From the NCBI RefSeq assembly GCF_016861695.1, contig NZ_BOLP01000019.1, positions 1 to 64,000 on the forward strand: a stretch of DNA of 64,000 bases, in the 5' to 3' direction. Below the pieces are notes generated by a model. The model saw nothing but the letters and a program-made list of their open reading frames with translations. It made no database searches and was not told the DNA's origin. This stretch comes from Levilactobacillus andaensis (lineage in GTDB: Bacteria; Bacillota; Bacilli; Lactobacillales; Lactobacillaceae). The position numbers and the translations under genes were made by a program. This document shows positions 7,639 through 15,546 of the stretch, piece by piece; positions within the stretch are counted from its first letter, which is position 1, and each line of letters starts with the position of its first letter.

Positions 7639-8174
7639 TGGCACAGCAGGCGCAACAGGAAGCAGAAGAAAAGTCAGAACAGGAACGGCAACAGCTTTAC
7701 ACCGATGATTATTTTGCGAAAGGCCATTGGGGACTCAAAATCTGGCAAACGATAGTCGCTATTTTCGGGTGGCTCTGTGTCATCGTTCCCATCGTGGTCA
7801 CCGTGCTGTCCTTTTGGTCGGTCTATAATCCGCGGGTGCCTCACGTCTGGACGTATCAAGAGGGGATTTTTGAAATTAAATTCATTGGCGTTCTGCTGCT
7901 ATTCTCATTCGTCGTGGTCTCTTTATTTGCCGTGGGGATGACGATCATTCAGAACCGTAAGCGTGATCGGGTCGTTGAACAGTGGCCAACCTTTAATCCC
8001 ATTAATCAACAGAAACGAGAGAGCGAATTAGACCGGTTCATGACGGAGCGGTTCGGTGACCAGGAGTTCCGCGAAAATGTGCGCCATTATCAGGTCAAGC
8101 CGGAACAGAATCTGGATACGGAACAGATACATGATTTGTACGCCAAGCATGATTTAAATGACTTGGATGAGTAG
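7638..8174 (+). CDS. two-helix membrane protein of the GT2 operon (PgaD-like position)
   Basis: A 178-residue protein not recognised by sequence. It has a charged Gln/Glu-rich N-terminus (1-30), two membrane segments (about 34-60 and 78-102), and a hydrophilic C-terminal tail of about 75 residues. Its start overlaps the EAL stop (TAATG), so the two are translationally coupled. Size, topology and position beside a processive GT2 resemble PgaD, the PNAG synthase partner that senses c-di-GMP. That link is inference only, since no motif supports it directly. Confidence 0.6.
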   Translation: MAQQAQQEAEEKSEQERQQLYTDDYFAKGHWGLKIWQTIVAIFGWLCVIVPIVVTVLSFWSVYNPRVPHVWTYQEGIFEIKFIGVLLLFSFVVVSLFAVGMTIIQNRKRDRVVEQWPTFNPINQQKRESELDRFMTERFGDQEFRENVRHYQVKPEQNLDTEQIHDLYAKHDLNDLDE

Positions 8175-8211
8175 CGCGATGGTATGGATGGAAAAGGAGA
8201 ATTAGCGGCTC

Positions 8212-9537
8212 GTGGGGAATATTTTTATTGATAACATTTTAAAAGCAACTCTGGGCCAGACGGTTCTCAACATCTTTCTGTTGATTCTCTGCCTATATCC
8301 CGTGGTCGGGTCCTTTTTCTGGTTTGCCGGCGCCCTATCCTATCGGTTCTTAAAAACCAACAAACGAGACAGCGACTGGTCACCGATTCTGCCGAGCAAA
8401 CAACCGATGATTACCATCATGATTCCGGCCCACAACGAAGAGGTCATGATCGAGGAGACCATCACCTATTTATTTGAAGAACTGAACTACGACAACTATG
8501 AGGTCTTGGTCATGAACGATGGGTCGACCGACAAGACTGGCGAAATCATCACCCGGCTGCAGGAGAAGTATCCGCGGTTGCGGACCGTCGAGATTCTCAA
8601 GAACAAGGGGAAGGCCCACGCCTTTAACATTGGCATGTACTTCGCCAAGGGGGAGTACATCCTCAGCAACGATGCGGATACGATTCCCGAACCGGATGCG
8701 TTAATGAAGTATATGAATTTCTTCATGCGCGACCGGGACATGAACACGTCAGCCGTGACGGCGAACATGGACGTGCAGAACCGCTCAACGCTCCTGGGAA
8801 AATCGCAGACGGTGGAGTTTTCGAGTATCGTGGGGGTCATCAAACGGAGTCAGACCGCCATCAACGATTCGATGTATGCCTACAGCGGGGCCAACACGTT
8901 GTATAAGAAGGATTTCTTGATCGACGTGGGTGGGTTCCGCCAGAACCGGGCAACCGAGGATATCAGTATCGCTTGGGACCACCAGATGCTGGGGGCCGTG
9001 CCGCGGTTTGCTCCCAACGTTATCTTTCACATGAACGTGCCGGAGACCATCAAGGACCTCTACCATCAGCGCAAACGCTGGGCACAGGGGGGAACCGAGG
9101 TCTGGCTGACCAACATTAAGAAGTTCTTCCGCCATCCCATCGAACACCGTTATCAACTCTCGATGTTTGTCGATTCGACGTTGTCCATCATCTGGTCGTT
9201 CTTCTTTACGATCACCTCGATTGCCTTTATTGCCTTGATGCTTTACTTTTTCTTCACCGGGGATTTCGAGCGGGTCTTTCACGGAATCGTCATTTCCTTT
9301 ATCTTCGTGACCTTCGAGCTGTTCGCGGGCTTTATGCAGCTGATTGCGGCGCTCCTGCTCGATCATCGGGGGGCCAAACTGAAATATTTGATTTTTGCGC
9401 CGCTCTACATGCTGTTCTACTGGATGGTCAATCCGATTACGGTGGTCATGACCTTTATTCCAGCGCTCAAGACGATTCTCGGCTTCGGGTCGGGAACTTG
9501 GGTTAGCCCGAAGCGCAAGTCGTTACATAAAGAATGA
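8212..9537 (+). CDS. processive family 2 glycosyltransferase (PgaC/BcsA-like)
   Basis: A 441-residue membrane GT2. An N-terminal membrane segment (about 15-45) precedes the catalytic domain with DGS (103-105), DAD (154-156), TED (248-250) and QRKRW (286-290), the D,D,D,QxxRW set of processive synthases. Three to four further membrane segments lie at about 320-420. Such enzymes polymerise and export beta-linked glucans or poly-GlcNAc; the sugar cannot be told from sequence. GTG 8212 is preceded by AAAAGGAGA at 11 nt. No PilZ domain is present, so any c-di-GMP control would come from the EAL and small membrane proteins upstream. Last gene of the operon; GC is locally high. Confidence 0.85.
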   Translation: MGNIFIDNILKATLGQTVLNIFLLILCLYPVVGSFFWFAGALSYRFLKTNKRDSDWSPILPSKQPMITIMIPAHNEEVMIEETITYLFEELNYDNYEVLVMNDGSTDKTGEIITRLQEKYPRLRTVEILKNKGKAHAFNIGMYFAKGEYILSNDADTIPEPDALMKYMNFFMRDRDMNTSAVTANMDVQNRSTLLGKSQTVEFSSIVGVIKRSQTAINDSMYAYSGANTLYKKDFLIDVGGFRQNRATEDISIAWDHQMLGAVPRFAPNVIFHMNVPETIKDLYHQRKRWAQGGTEVWLTNIKKFFRHPIEHRYQLSMFVDSTLSIIWSFFFTITSIAFIALMLYFFFTGDFERVFHGIVISFIFVTFELFAGFMQLIAALLLDHRGAKLKYLIFAPLYMLFYWMVNPITVVMTFIPALKTILGFGSGTWVSPKRKSLHKE

Positions 9538-9728
9538 ATAATGATATTGGCGTGATAATTAGGCAACCTAGTATGACCTCTCGCCTTACACTGTGGCTTT
9601 CTGTCAATTACGAAGATGGGCGTAAAGTTGTTATCAGTTAAACCAAAGATGTCGATTTGTACCAATACTGGGCTGAAGTAGACAATTCAGTTTTCATCCT
9701 GCAGTCAACTATATAATTTTGGAGACAC

Positions 9729-9760
9729 GAAAGGCCTGGGATAACCTCCCAGGCCTTTTT
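9729..9760. terminator. bidirectional-looking terminator after the GT2 operon
   Basis: Perfect AGGCCTGGGA/TCCCAGGCCT stem with loop TAACC, flanked by A and T runs. The rest of 9538-9792 shows nothing else clear. Confidence 0.85.
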
Positions 9761-9792
9761 GCTAGAGTCAATTTAATCATGTGTAGCGTCTT

Positions 9793-9861
9793 CTAACTGA
9801 TCAAGGTGGTCAAGTCAATCAGTGCTACTCGTAAAAAATATGATGTGACCAGCTTTAACAT
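9793..9861 (-). pseudogene. 22-codon frame coupled to the RelB-like antitoxin, possible toxin relic
   Basis: An ATG overlaps the antitoxin stop (TGATG) and opens a 22-residue frame beginning MLKLVTSYFLRV. This is where a YafQ/RelE toxin gene would start, but the frame ends at once. In another frame the same DNA spells LDHLDQLEDATHD before a stop, suggesting a decayed gene. No full toxin is present. The call is speculative. Confidence 0.25.
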
Positions 9862-10085
9862 CAGCGAGGGGCTTTATCAAATTCGGTCACGGCCTTGTCG
9901 TGGGTAGGCTTGAAAGGCATGCCATTGTCATTTACTAATTGGGCCAAGAACATGTTCACCAGATTAGGCAAGTTTGTGCCCATGGCTTCGGCGATGACTT
10001 CGGCTTGCTGCTTAAGGTCATGGTCGACACGAATCGTTAATCGCGTTTTAGGTTTAGAAGTTGGTTTAATCGCAATTCCCTCCAC
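9861..10085 (-). CDS. RelB/DinJ-family antitoxin (orphan)
   Basis: A 74-residue ribbon-helix-helix protein. The strand and helices read TRLTIRVDHDLKQQAEVIAE, then a segment ending in NMFLAQLVNDNGMPF, the RelB/DinJ pattern. Such proteins repress their own operon and neutralise a RelE/YafQ mRNA interferase. No toxin gene follows, only a short frame that overlaps the stop. The start is GTG 10085; no ribosome site precedes it, and TATAAC sits just upstream, so a leaderless message is possible. It may be a solitary regulator or a TA remnant. Confidence 0.7.
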   Translation of the reverse strand: MEGIAIKPTSKPKTRLTIRVDHDLKQQAEVIAEAMGTNLPNLVNMFLAQLVNDNGMPFKPTHDKAVTEFDKAPR

Positions 10086-10182
10086 TCGTCGTTATAATGC
10101 TGATAGTTTAGCATCTTTTGACAATATTCTCCAGTGGGCCACTTAGGAGAAAGCTAGTTTGACCGAAAACAGTCTGGTTCAG

Positions 10183-10208
10183 AAAAAAACGGACGTTACC
10201 TCAACGCC
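10183..10208 (-). terminator. terminator of lysC-dapF
   Basis: On the minus strand GGCGTT pairs with AACGTC, followed by seven T. A short stem, but well placed after dapF. Confidence 0.55.
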
Positions 10209-10220
10209 ACAATTTCTTTG

Positions 10221-11204
10221 TTACAAAACACTGCGTTTCGCGTGGTGGACGAAGGCTTGATAGGCGGCCTCTTCGTCAGTTGTTTCGATGCGTACCGTGG
10301 AAAAGTTGCCCGCACGAAAGTCCGATTCATCCAGGGTAATCTTAGCCGTAAATGTCGCGTTGCCAATCAGCCGGAGTGTACTGGTGGCGGGTGTTTTCCC
10401 TAAAGCGACATGGGTTTTGACCAAGCCACCAGGATTCAAGACGACAAGGTCACTGGCCGGGTCGAACAGCGTTGGAAATTGCATGGTAAAGGCTAGACTA
10501 GTTGCGGACATCCCCGTGCCGCAGGCGTTGGTGAAGCCCACGCCGCGCTCGTACGTTTGGACGAATAAGCGGTTAGGTCCTAAGACTTTGGCAAAGCTGA
10601 CATTGACTCCTTCTGGAAAATAAGGATTTGGCGTGTTCAGACGCTGTCCCAGGTCACCCAAGACGTCTGACTCAATCTGGTCAACGAAGCTGATCAGATG
10701 GGGATTGGGAACAGCAATGGCCGTAAACGTCTGGTTGGGAACAAATTCCGGGACAGCGGTGTTGAAGAGCTCCGGCAACTGGTGGTAGGCAAAGGGCAGC
10801 GTGGCGGCGGCCATGGAGATGGGGGCAATTTGAACGCTGAATGCCGGCACGTTGGGAGCAAGACTTGCTGACCGGGACACGTCAAGATTGGCTTCCAGGG
10901 TGGCCACTTGGAAGCGGGACTTACCCGACTTCTCCGCCAGATAACGGCTGACAGTGCGGAGACCATTACCGCACATTTTGGCCTCACTGCCATCGGCGTT
11001 AATGACGCGCATAGTCCCCAGACAGGCGGGGTTTGAGCCAATCACGAGGAGGCCATCGGCGCCGTCCAGAAGTCCCGTTTGGGGATGGCAGAGGTGACGG
11101 GTTGTCCGCGATAACTCGGTGGTGGTTAGCGGCTTTGTGAGTTGGCTTTGGTCGAGTAAGAAAAATTGGTTCTCTGACCCGTGGGCCTTAATTAGTGTCA
11201 ACAA
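10221..11204 (-). CDS. dapF: diaminopimelate epimerase
   Basis: A 327-residue DapF that converts LL-diaminopimelate to the meso form for peptidoglycan and lysine. Both catalytic cysteines are visible: MCGNGLR near residue 75 and ACGTGMS near 220. I place the start at TTG 11204 (MLTLIKAHGSENQFF, the family N-terminus), 7 nt after GAGGTG and 4 nt after the lysC stop. A longer frame from 11285 would overlap lysC and has no ribosome site. It is the second gene of a leftward lysC-dapF operon, divergent from the lysA-asd operon. Confidence 0.92.
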   Translation of the reverse strand: MLTLIKAHGSENQFFLLDQSQLTKPLTTTELSRTTRHLCHPQTGLLDGADGLLVIGSNPACLGTMRVINADGSEAKMCGNGLRTVSRYLAEKSGKSRFQVATLEANLDVSRSASLAPNVPAFSVQIAPISMAAATLPFAYHQLPELFNTAVPEFVPNQTFTAIAVPNPHLISFVDQIESDVLGDLGQRLNTPNPYFPEGVNVSFAKVLGPNRLFVQTYERGVGFTNACGTGMSATSLAFTMQFPTLFDPASDLVVLNPGGLVKTHVALGKTPATSTLRLIGNATFTAKITLDESDFRAGNFSTVRIETTDEEAAYQAFVHHAKRSVL

Positions 11205-11208
11205 TGGC

Positions 11209-12579
11209 TTACACCTCGCTTTTGACAAAGAATGTGTCGTAGATGTGGCGGACAGCGGCGGGCGCGTCCTTGCGCTGGGTCCCAATCATGATCGAGATGC
11301 GGGAGGCGCCCTGATTGATCATGTGAATCGCAATGTTATTTTGGGTGAGTGAGTCAATGATTTTTCCCATGGTGTCAATCGTGTGGGCAATGCCCTCACC
11401 AACGACCATGATGATGGCGTAGTCGTCGATCCACTCCAAGTAGTCCGGGTGAAGCGTGGTGCGGATGTCACGGCAGAGACTGTGAATAGTTGTCGTGTCT
11501 AACTTACTCTGGTCGAAAATGATGGTGAGGTCGTCGATTCCAGACGGCATATGTTCGTAGGAGAGGTTGTATTTCTGAAATATCTCGAGCAGTTTTAAGG
11601 TAAAACCAACCTCCTTATTCAACAGGTAGCGGTGAAGATAGAGTGCCGAGAACCGGTCGGAACACGCGATACCCGTGATGGGATTGGCCGGATTGAAGAG
11701 AAATTGCTCCGGAACGATCAGGGTGCCCGGGGCAGTCGGGTTGTTAGTGTTTTTCACGTTGACCGGGATCTGGCCTTGAATGGCAGGGATGATGGCCTCG
11801 TCTTGAAAGACCGAGAAACCGGCGTACGACAGTTCCCGCATTTCGCGGTAGGACATCTTCGTGATCATCGCGGGATGGGCCACGATACGGTTGTCGACCG
11901 CAAAGATGGCGTCGACGTCGGTAAAGTTCTCGTAAAGATCGGCCCGCAGCCCGCGACTGAGAATGGCCCCGGTGATGTCCGATCCGCCGCGCGCAAAGGT
12001 ACAGATATCGCCAGCCTGACTATAGCCGAAGAAGCCGGGAAAGACGACGCGGGTGTCTGTCGGGAGTTGCCAGCTGGCCAGATTGGCATAGGTTGCGGTT
12101 AAGATACTGGCATCATTAGGCGCGCCACCGACGAGAAAACCGACCGTCCGGGGGTCTACAAATTTCGCAGGGATCCCTTGTTGAGTTAAAATGGCAGCCA
12201 GTAAAATAGCGTTCAGTAATTCCCCCTGAGCCTTAAAGGTAGCCAGTAAATGGGCATTGTCCGTAAACGTTGTGGTGGCGAGGTCGTGAAGCCGGTTCGT
12301 GAGGGTAGTCATGACCTCAGTATTAAGGTCAAAATGATTGCTGATGGCTTGATAGCGGGCGAGAATCTGGGTGGTGATGACGGTGGTCTCTTGATGAGCC
12401 ATTGTTTGTTGGGCGTATTGAATCAGCAGGTCTGTGACCTTAACATCTGTTGGGGTCCGTTTGCCCGGCGCGGACGTGACGATGACGCGGCGTTCCGCGT
12501 CGGCATTGATAATGGAAACGACTTTGGCGACTTGTTCGCCAGTGGCTAGGGAACTGCCGCCAAACTTAACGACTTTCAC
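11209..12579 (-). CDS. lysC: aspartate kinase
   Basis: A 456-residue monofunctional aspartokinase. The N-terminus MKVVKFGGSSLA is the kinase signature. The catalytic domain covers about 1-290, and two ACT domains follow (about 310-380 and 385-450, with a GEGIAHTIDTMGKI-type segment). It phosphorylates aspartate, the first step to lysine, DAP, threonine and methionine, and the ACT domains usually bind an amino-acid effector. The start is GTG 12579, 6-7 nt after GAGGTGA; an earlier GTG at 12588 lies inside that site. First gene of lysC-dapF. No L-box is seen on this strand. Confidence 0.93.
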   Translation of the reverse strand: MKVVKFGGSSLATGEQVAKVVSIINADAERRVIVTSAPGKRTPTDVKVTDLLIQYAQQTMAHQETTVITTQILARYQAISNHFDLNTEVMTTLTNRLHDLATTTFTDNAHLLATFKAQGELLNAILLAAILTQQGIPAKFVDPRTVGFLVGGAPNDASILTATYANLASWQLPTDTRVVFPGFFGYSQAGDICTFARGGSDITGAILSRGLRADLYENFTDVDAIFAVDNRIVAHPAMITKMSYREMRELSYAGFSVFQDEAIIPAIQGQIPVNVKNTNNPTAPGTLIVPEQFLFNPANPITGIACSDRFSALYLHRYLLNKEVGFTLKLLEIFQKYNLSYEHMPSGIDDLTIIFDQSKLDTTTIHSLCRDIRTTLHPDYLEWIDDYAIIMVVGEGIAHTIDTMGKIIDSLTQNNIAIHMINQGASRISIMIGTQRKDAPAAVRHIYDTFFVKSEV

Positions 12580-12716
12580 AGCTATCACCTCAGAAATAGT
12601 TAGACTCTACAGTTATTTTTAACGGCAACTTTAACAGCTGTCGAAATTAAAGCAAGCGATGAAAGTCGGATTCAGTTCGTAAAGTTAGAAAACATAGCGA
12701 ATCCGCGACCGATGTC

Positions 12717-12745
12717 TTGACGCTCTAGGGGAATTGCTTTACCCT
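12717..12745 (+). promoter_or_regulatory. candidate promoter of the lysine riboswitch leader
   Basis: TTGACG, 17-nt spacer, TACCCT. The -35 is good and the -10 weak. The riboswitch aptamer starts about 12 nt downstream. Confidence 0.5.
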
Positions 12746-12754
12746 GATGTCAAT

Positions 12755-12990
12755 ATCTAAGAGGTTGCAACCAACAGCAGTACGTAAGGGAGTCCCTGAG
12801 TGGACCGTGAACTTGCGGAAAGGGGCGGTTGCCGAAGCACTAGTCGACTCAGCGGCTGGTTGCTGGGCCGTTGATCCAATAGGTCACGGACTGTCGTAGC
12901 AAGATGTCTGCTACGGGGCGCTTACGACGAATTCGATTCGGACTGTGAAGTTCTGGGATCTCTTTGTTAGTAAGCAAAGAGATCCTTTTT
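12755..12990 (+). promoter_or_regulatory. lysine riboswitch (L-box) with terminator
   Basis: Conserved L-box blocks appear in order: AAGAGGTTGC (12759), GAAAGGGGCGGTTGCCGAAG (12818-12837), GGTTGCTGGG, GGACTGTCGTAGC and CTACGGGGCGCTT (12911-12923). They are followed by a perfect 11-pair terminator, GGATCTCTTTG/CAAAGAGATCC, then five T (12955-12990). Lysine binding is expected to favour termination and so repress lysA-asd. The leader is separated from lysA by about 530 nt that hold a B-A repeat pair. Confidence 0.92.
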
Positions 12991-13039
12991 CTGATACTTG
13001 TGTTAGGGAAAAGTCAAAAGTAGGTTGGCTAAACCTTGT

Positions 13040-13227
13040 CGCACTGCGGCTGCCAGGGCTTCCGCCTGCTGTGGGGGACGCTTCAGCCTGAGAGGCGGGC
13101 TTCTCGCTCGATTTGAAGCCACGAAGACCACGTATCTTCAAAGTCGCCCGTGCTGTAAGCTGGCTGATGAATCGCCAGCTAACACCACCTCCACGGCTGG
13201 CTGCATCCCTGTCCTCCTCCGGCTCTG
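13040..13227 (+). repeat. repeat B, copy 1 (B1)
   Basis: One of seven near full-length B copies. Outer arms GCCAGGG and CATCCCTG-type ends enclose hairpins including AGCTGGC/GCCAGCT and AGCC/GGCT. It lies between the L-box terminator and lysA and is followed 105 nt later by A1 in the same orientation. Confidence 0.85.
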
Positions 13228-13332
13228 ATTGTGGTTTACCACGACAACAGTCGGAAAAACTGGAGACTTAGTGCTTTCAGTCCAATTGATAACGGCTGTT
13301 ACAGTCAGTATCTGCGTTGTCTAAGAACACTG

Positions 13333-13493
13333 TGTAAGCCGAGAGGTCGGCAGATATGGGCTCAGGCGCGTCGTTCTACTTAGTTGGCGTTTTTTGCCTG
13401 CTTAGTAGAAGGCCAAGCTTTAAGACTCGGGTTTTTCGAGGCTTAAAGTTGTGCCCGCACCGTTCCAGCCCATATCTGCCGACCGGTAAGGCG
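13333..13493 (+). repeat. repeat A, copy 1 (A1)
   Basis: Perfect 18-nt outer arms, GGTCGGCAGATATGGGCT (13345-13362) and its complement (13467-13484). They enclose two hairpins: TTCTACT/AGTAGAA and CTTTAAG-CTCG/CGAG-CTTAAAG. Ends carry TGTAAGCCGAGA and GGTAAGGCG. About 75 nt upstream also resembles the flank of A2. The repeat stops 25 nt before the lysA start. Confidence 0.88.
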
Positions 13494-13518
13494 AAAATTG
13501 AAAGGACGTGTGAGGCCA

Positions 13519-14820
13519 ATGAGTAAACAACGATTACAGGCAAATGAACAGGGTCACTTGGTTTTAGACGGGGTGGATGCCACCCGACTAGCACAGGAAT
13601 ATGGCACGCCGCTGGTGGTCTATGATGTGGCCGCGATTCGCCGGCAGATTCAGGAGTTTCGGGCGGCCTTTACGCGCAGTGGGCTACGGTATCAGATTAG
13701 TTATGCGAGTAAGGCTTTTGCAGCGGTGGCGATGTATCAGGTCATCGACGAGGAGGGCCTCCACGCAGATGTTGTTTCCGGTGGCGAACTCTACACGGCG
13801 TTGCAGGCGGGTTTCCCCGTCCGTGACCTCAGCTTTCACGGGAACAATAAGTCACTAGCCGAGCTTGAGATGGCCGTTGAGAATCATGTTGGCGTCATCG
13901 TCCTCGACAATTTTCACGAGATCGACCTGCTGAAACGGGTGCTGGAGACCCAGAACGCCAGCTGTGACGTCATGTTGCGGCTGACACCGGGAATCACCGC
14001 CCACACGCATCGCTATACGCAAACAGGGCAGGTCGACAGCAAGTTTGGCTTCGATGTGGCGTCTGGCCAAGCCACTCGCGCACTGCAGGCGGTCTTAGGC
14101 ATTCCGCAGATGAACGTGATTGGGATTCACGCGCACATTGGGTCGCAGATTTTTGGCGTGACCGGATTTGAACTGTTGGTCAGAAAATTGATGGCGATTT
14201 CGGCTCAATGGCGCGATCAATTGAATTTTACGCCGGGCATCTTAAATTTAGGCGGCGGGTTTGGCATCGCTTATACTGCGGCGGATGATCCGTTGACGCC
14301 GGCTGATTTTATCCAACACATCACCACGACGTTACGGGGGTTAGCGGATCACTATCAGTTGCCGTTGCCCGAGGTGTGGATCGAACCGGGACGCGCCATC
14401 GTTGGTCCCGCCGGCTATAACCTGTACACGGTGGGGTCGCGCAAGGACATCCCCGATTTACCAGCGTATCTCAGCGTTGATGGCGGGATGGGGGATAATA
14501 TTCGACCGGCCCTGTATCAAGCTAAATACGATGCCGTTTTAGCGAATAAAATGGATGCGCCGATACACGAGACCGTTCACCTGGCTGGAAAGTTTTGCGA
14601 ATCGGGCGACATTTTAATCGATCAATTAGCGTTACCGCAGAGCGAATCCGGCGACCTGATAGCCGTGCTGGACACCGGAGCGTACGGCTATAGCATGGCG
14701 TCCAACTATAATCGCAATCCGCGCCCGGCCGTTGTTTTCGTAGAGGACGGTCAAGCCAAGCTTGTGGTGCGGCGTGAGACCTACGCCGACCTAGTCCGAT
14801 TGGATGCACGTTATGAGTAA
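13519..14820 (+). CDS. lysA: diaminopimelate decarboxylase
   Basis: A 433-residue PLP-dependent fold III decarboxylase making lysine from meso-DAP. The PLP lysine lies in YASKAFA (near 57-60). Later motifs are HAHIGSQ (near 205), NLGGGFG (near 245), EPGRAIVGPAG (near 290) and CESGDIL with the active-site Cys (near 360). ATG 13519 follows TGAGG by 5 nt. It is the first gene of a seven-gene operon behind the lysine riboswitch, although a B-A repeat pair lies between. Placing lysA first means the enzyme that drains DAP is lysine-regulated along with its supply. Confidence 0.95.
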   Translation: MSKQRLQANEQGHLVLDGVDATRLAQEYGTPLVVYDVAAIRRQIQEFRAAFTRSGLRYQISYASKAFAAVAMYQVIDEEGLHADVVSGGELYTALQAGFPVRDLSFHGNNKSLAELEMAVENHVGVIVLDNFHEIDLLKRVLETQNASCDVMLRLTPGITAHTHRYTQTGQVDSKFGFDVASGQATRALQAVLGIPQMNVIGIHAHIGSQIFGVTGFELLVRKLMAISAQWRDQLNFTPGILNLGGGFGIAYTAADDPLTPADFIQHITTTLRGLADHYQLPLPEVWIEPGRAIVGPAGYNLYTVGSRKDIPDLPAYLSVDGGMGDNIRPALYQAKYDAVLANKMDAPIHETVHLAGKFCESGDILIDQLALPQSESGDLIAVLDTGAYGYSMASNYNRNPRPAVVFVEDGQAKLVVRRETYADLVRLDARYE

Positions 14821-14838
14821 TTGAGGGGGAAAACGACC

Positions 14839-15543
14839 ATGCGGAAACTGACAGCAACGGAAATCATTCAGTACATTGGGACCGCCAAAAAAGAGACGCC
14901 GGTCAAGGTCTACCTGCAAGGGACACTGGATTCGGCGACGATTCCGGCTGGGGTGAAATGTTTTGCCACACCGGGACTGACCATCTTGATTGGTGATTAC
15001 CAGGCAATCGCGCCGTTACTGGTGAATCGACCGGCGGAGACATACGACTTAGAAATCAGCGCGCGTAATTCAGCCGTGCCACTACTCGACACGGAAAATA
15101 TTAATGCCCGTATTGAACCGGGCGCGGTGATTCGTGATCAGGTTGAAATTGGGGCCCACGCCGTCATCATGATGGGGGCCATCATCAACATTGGTGCGGT
15201 TATCGGTGCCGGGACCATGATCGACATGGGGGCCGTCTTGGGTGGCCGCGCCACGGTCGGTAATGACGCCCATATTGGGGCGAATGCCGTCTTGGCAGGC
15301 GTCATTGAGCCCGCCTCGGCCACACCGGTGCGCATCGGCAACCGGGTCACGATTGGAGCCAACGCGGTCGTTCTCGAGGGCGTTCAGGTCGGGGATGACG
15401 CGGTCGTTGGTGCCGGGGCTGTGGTGACAAAGGATGTGGCCCCGGGAACCGTGGTGGCGGGGGTGCCGGCGCGCGTCATCAAGATCAAGGACCGGCAGAC
15501 CACGGCGAAGACCCACATCGAAGACCAATTAAGGGAGTTGTGA
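14839..15543 (+). CDS. dapD: tetrahydrodipicolinate N-acetyltransferase
   Basis: A 234-residue left-handed beta-helix acyltransferase (also named DapH). Residues about 90-210 show hexapeptide repeats ([IV]GAxAx: [20 protein letters not shown] and onward). It acetylates tetrahydrodipicolinate in the acetylase branch of DAP synthesis. The 234-residue length and the N-terminal ATEIIQYI domain fit the Bacillus-type enzyme rather than the succinylase. ATG 14839 lies 9 nt after TGAGGGGG. The stop is 3 nt before dapL. Confidence 0.94.
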   Translation: MRKLTATEIIQYIGTAKKETPVKVYLQGTLDSATIPAGVKCFATPGLTILIGDYQAIAPLLVNRPAETYDLEISARNSAVPLLDTENINARIEPGAVIRDQVEIGAHAVIMMGAIINIGAVIGAGTMIDMGAVLGGRATVGNDAHIGANAVLAGVIEPASATPVRIGNRVTIGANAVVLEGVQVGDDAVVGAGAVVTKDVAPGTVVAGVPARVIKIKDRQTTAKTHIEDQLREL

Positions 15544-15546
15544 GCC

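Noticed and set aside
8785-9366. 193-codon minus-strand frame opposite the GT2 gene
   Set aside because: It lies antisense to a well-supported glycosyltransferase with intact motifs; composition is that of a shadow frame in GC-rich coding DNA.
12580-12754. A second lysine riboswitch for lysC on the minus strand
   Set aside because: The L-box motifs read only on the plus strand; no terminator or aptamer is visible upstream of lysC.
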